This document shows positions 29,085 to 29,990 of a stretch of 29,990 bases of DNA, in pieces (position 1 is the first letter of the stretch; every line of letters begins with the position of its first letter). The notes under the pieces were generated by a model. The model made no database searches and was not told where the DNA came from. It was given only the letters and a program-made list of their open reading frames with translations. A program made the translations under genes and the position numbers. The DNA is from Coemansia sp. RSA 922 (taxonomy: Eukaryota; Kickxellomycota; Kickxellomycetes; Kickxellales; Kickxellaceae). Where the stretch lies: contig JANBQS010000162.1 in the NCBI GenBank assembly GCA_027577415.1, positions 1 through 29,990 on the forward strand, written 5' to 3'.

Positions 29085-29939
29085 GGCTTGTGCATGCCAG
29101 TCGTTTTACCGGCTCATTGCTGTATCTTGGCAGTGAGTTGTTGTTTTTATGTTACTCTTGTCTGTTATTCATAATTCTATTGAATGTACTATTTAAACTT
29201 TTATGGATCCGCTGCCTACTCGTCTAGAAAGCGAATATTGGCGACAAGTCGTCGTGTAGACAGTTGACATGCTATATTAGCAACTAATCAATCAAAGCGT
29301 ATTAGTGATAGTGATCTGACGTGGAGGGCAGATAGAATTTGTAAATGCTTTAGAAATATGTGTGTGAGAAGCTAATAAACACCTGTGGAGCAATTGCTAG
29401 TAAAGCTATCCTTCACTTGGCTCGCACATCTGCTCAGTCCGCTCGACTAAATGTGGTTTTATTTTTTTGCCGCGTCATAGCCCCTTTCCCTACTCATAGT
29501 TTGAAGCGAGCTTTATCAACCAATCAATATTTGAATGAATTACAGCAAAGGAACACGAGTTATTGGCACAGCAATACCCCGGATGATAAAGATTTGGCGT
29601 GAGTCAAATTGCAACAGAAATTAATCAAATATACGGTGTGTGTGTGGGAATCAATCATCCGCAATTTTGGCAAATATTTGTGGATGGGAACTGAGGGGGG
29701 ATATTGGAAAGCAGTCACTCAAAGGGTGAGGACCATGTCTTGCTCGGTGTGTTAATTGGTATTGTACTTAAACACTTGTACTGGCCACGGTGAGGCGCCT
29801 CCCAGCATCTCCTTGTTATAGACCTTTTATGATCACTTGGGCGCTAATATTCTAATCTACAGCCCACACTCTTTTCATTTCTTTCTTTGTTAAACGCGGT
29901 ACCTGTGGTCGCTATACGTTCTAATAATCGCATACTCCC
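29085..29939. other. Intergenic region
   Basis: In 855 bp I see the 3' flank of the mosaic gene and the presumed promoter of the partial gene at 29940, with TATAGA-like sequence at about 29,817. An 80-codon open frame at 29,360-29,602 has no supporting features. Confidence 0.45.
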
Positions 29940-29990
29940 ATGAATCGTGCTCTCGCTAGTGCACTAGCGGTGCTGCTAGCATTTGCCTGC
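29940..29990 (+). CDS. Start of a ninth secreted protein gene, cut by the window edge
   Basis: An ATG at 29940 opens a frame that reads MNRALASALAVLLAFAC to the last base of the window without a stop: a basic residue followed by a hydrophobic core, as in a signal peptide. A TATA-like TTATAGA at about 29,816 lies 124 bp upstream, the same distance as in the other cluster genes. Orientation and spacing fit the array. The rest is outside the window, so neither the Cys-rich content nor the product can be confirmed. Confidence 0.55.
   Translation, partial: MNRALASALAVLLAFAC

Overview
The window looks like nuclear DNA from an early-diverging fungus, most probably a Kickxellomycotina (Coemansia-like) species. 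The evidence is eukaryotic genes (Ssu72, Prp43, nuclear-encoded mitochondrial EF-P and uS11m), one clear spliceosomal intron, intron-poor compact genes, and a divergent F-box/LRR-like protein of a type I associate with Kickxellales. The lineage call is inference from gene content only.

Positions 1-13,600 are a dense, ordinary gene-rich region: Ssu72 phosphatase (-), a small Lys-rich protein ending in an RZ-type zinc finger (+), a C2-domain protein with a long Gln/Pro-rich tail (-, one intron), mitochondrial EF-P (+), dihydropteridine reductase (+), mitochondrial ribosomal protein uS11m (-), an F-box-like protein with a reading-frame break (+), the DEAH helicase Prp43 (-), and a seven-helix membrane protein with a long disordered tail (+). 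Several neighbours are convergent with only 50-200 bp between stop codons.

From about 14,470 to the right edge the character changes. Intergenic gaps grow to 0.3-1.4 kb, and every gene encodes a signal peptide. All eight complete genes there encode extremely cysteine-rich secreted proteins; a ninth runs off the edge after 17 codons of a likely signal peptide. The proteins share mix-and-match modules: Ala/Pro/Val-rich N-terminal regions, a junction motif close to PAGKNL, near-pure poly-Cys tails (up to ten Cys in a row, broken only by Pro, His or Lys), CCC-HHEP repeats, Gly-Gly-Cys repeats, Gly/Tyr blocks, a Gly/Glu polyanion and Lys-rich ends. Most have a TATA box 90-135 bp before the ATG. 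Two neighbours (23,678 and 25,293) are recent tandem copies, and an older relative sits just upstream (22,164).

I consider this cluster the undescribed system in the window: a locus for secreted, presumably disulfide- or metal-cross-linked structural proteins, resembling in composition (not shown by homology) the ultra-high-sulfur and high-glycine/tyrosine keratin-associated proteins of hair. Function is inferred from composition and clustering; a secreted metal-binding role is an open alternative. I found no tRNA, rRNA, transposon or CRISPR array.
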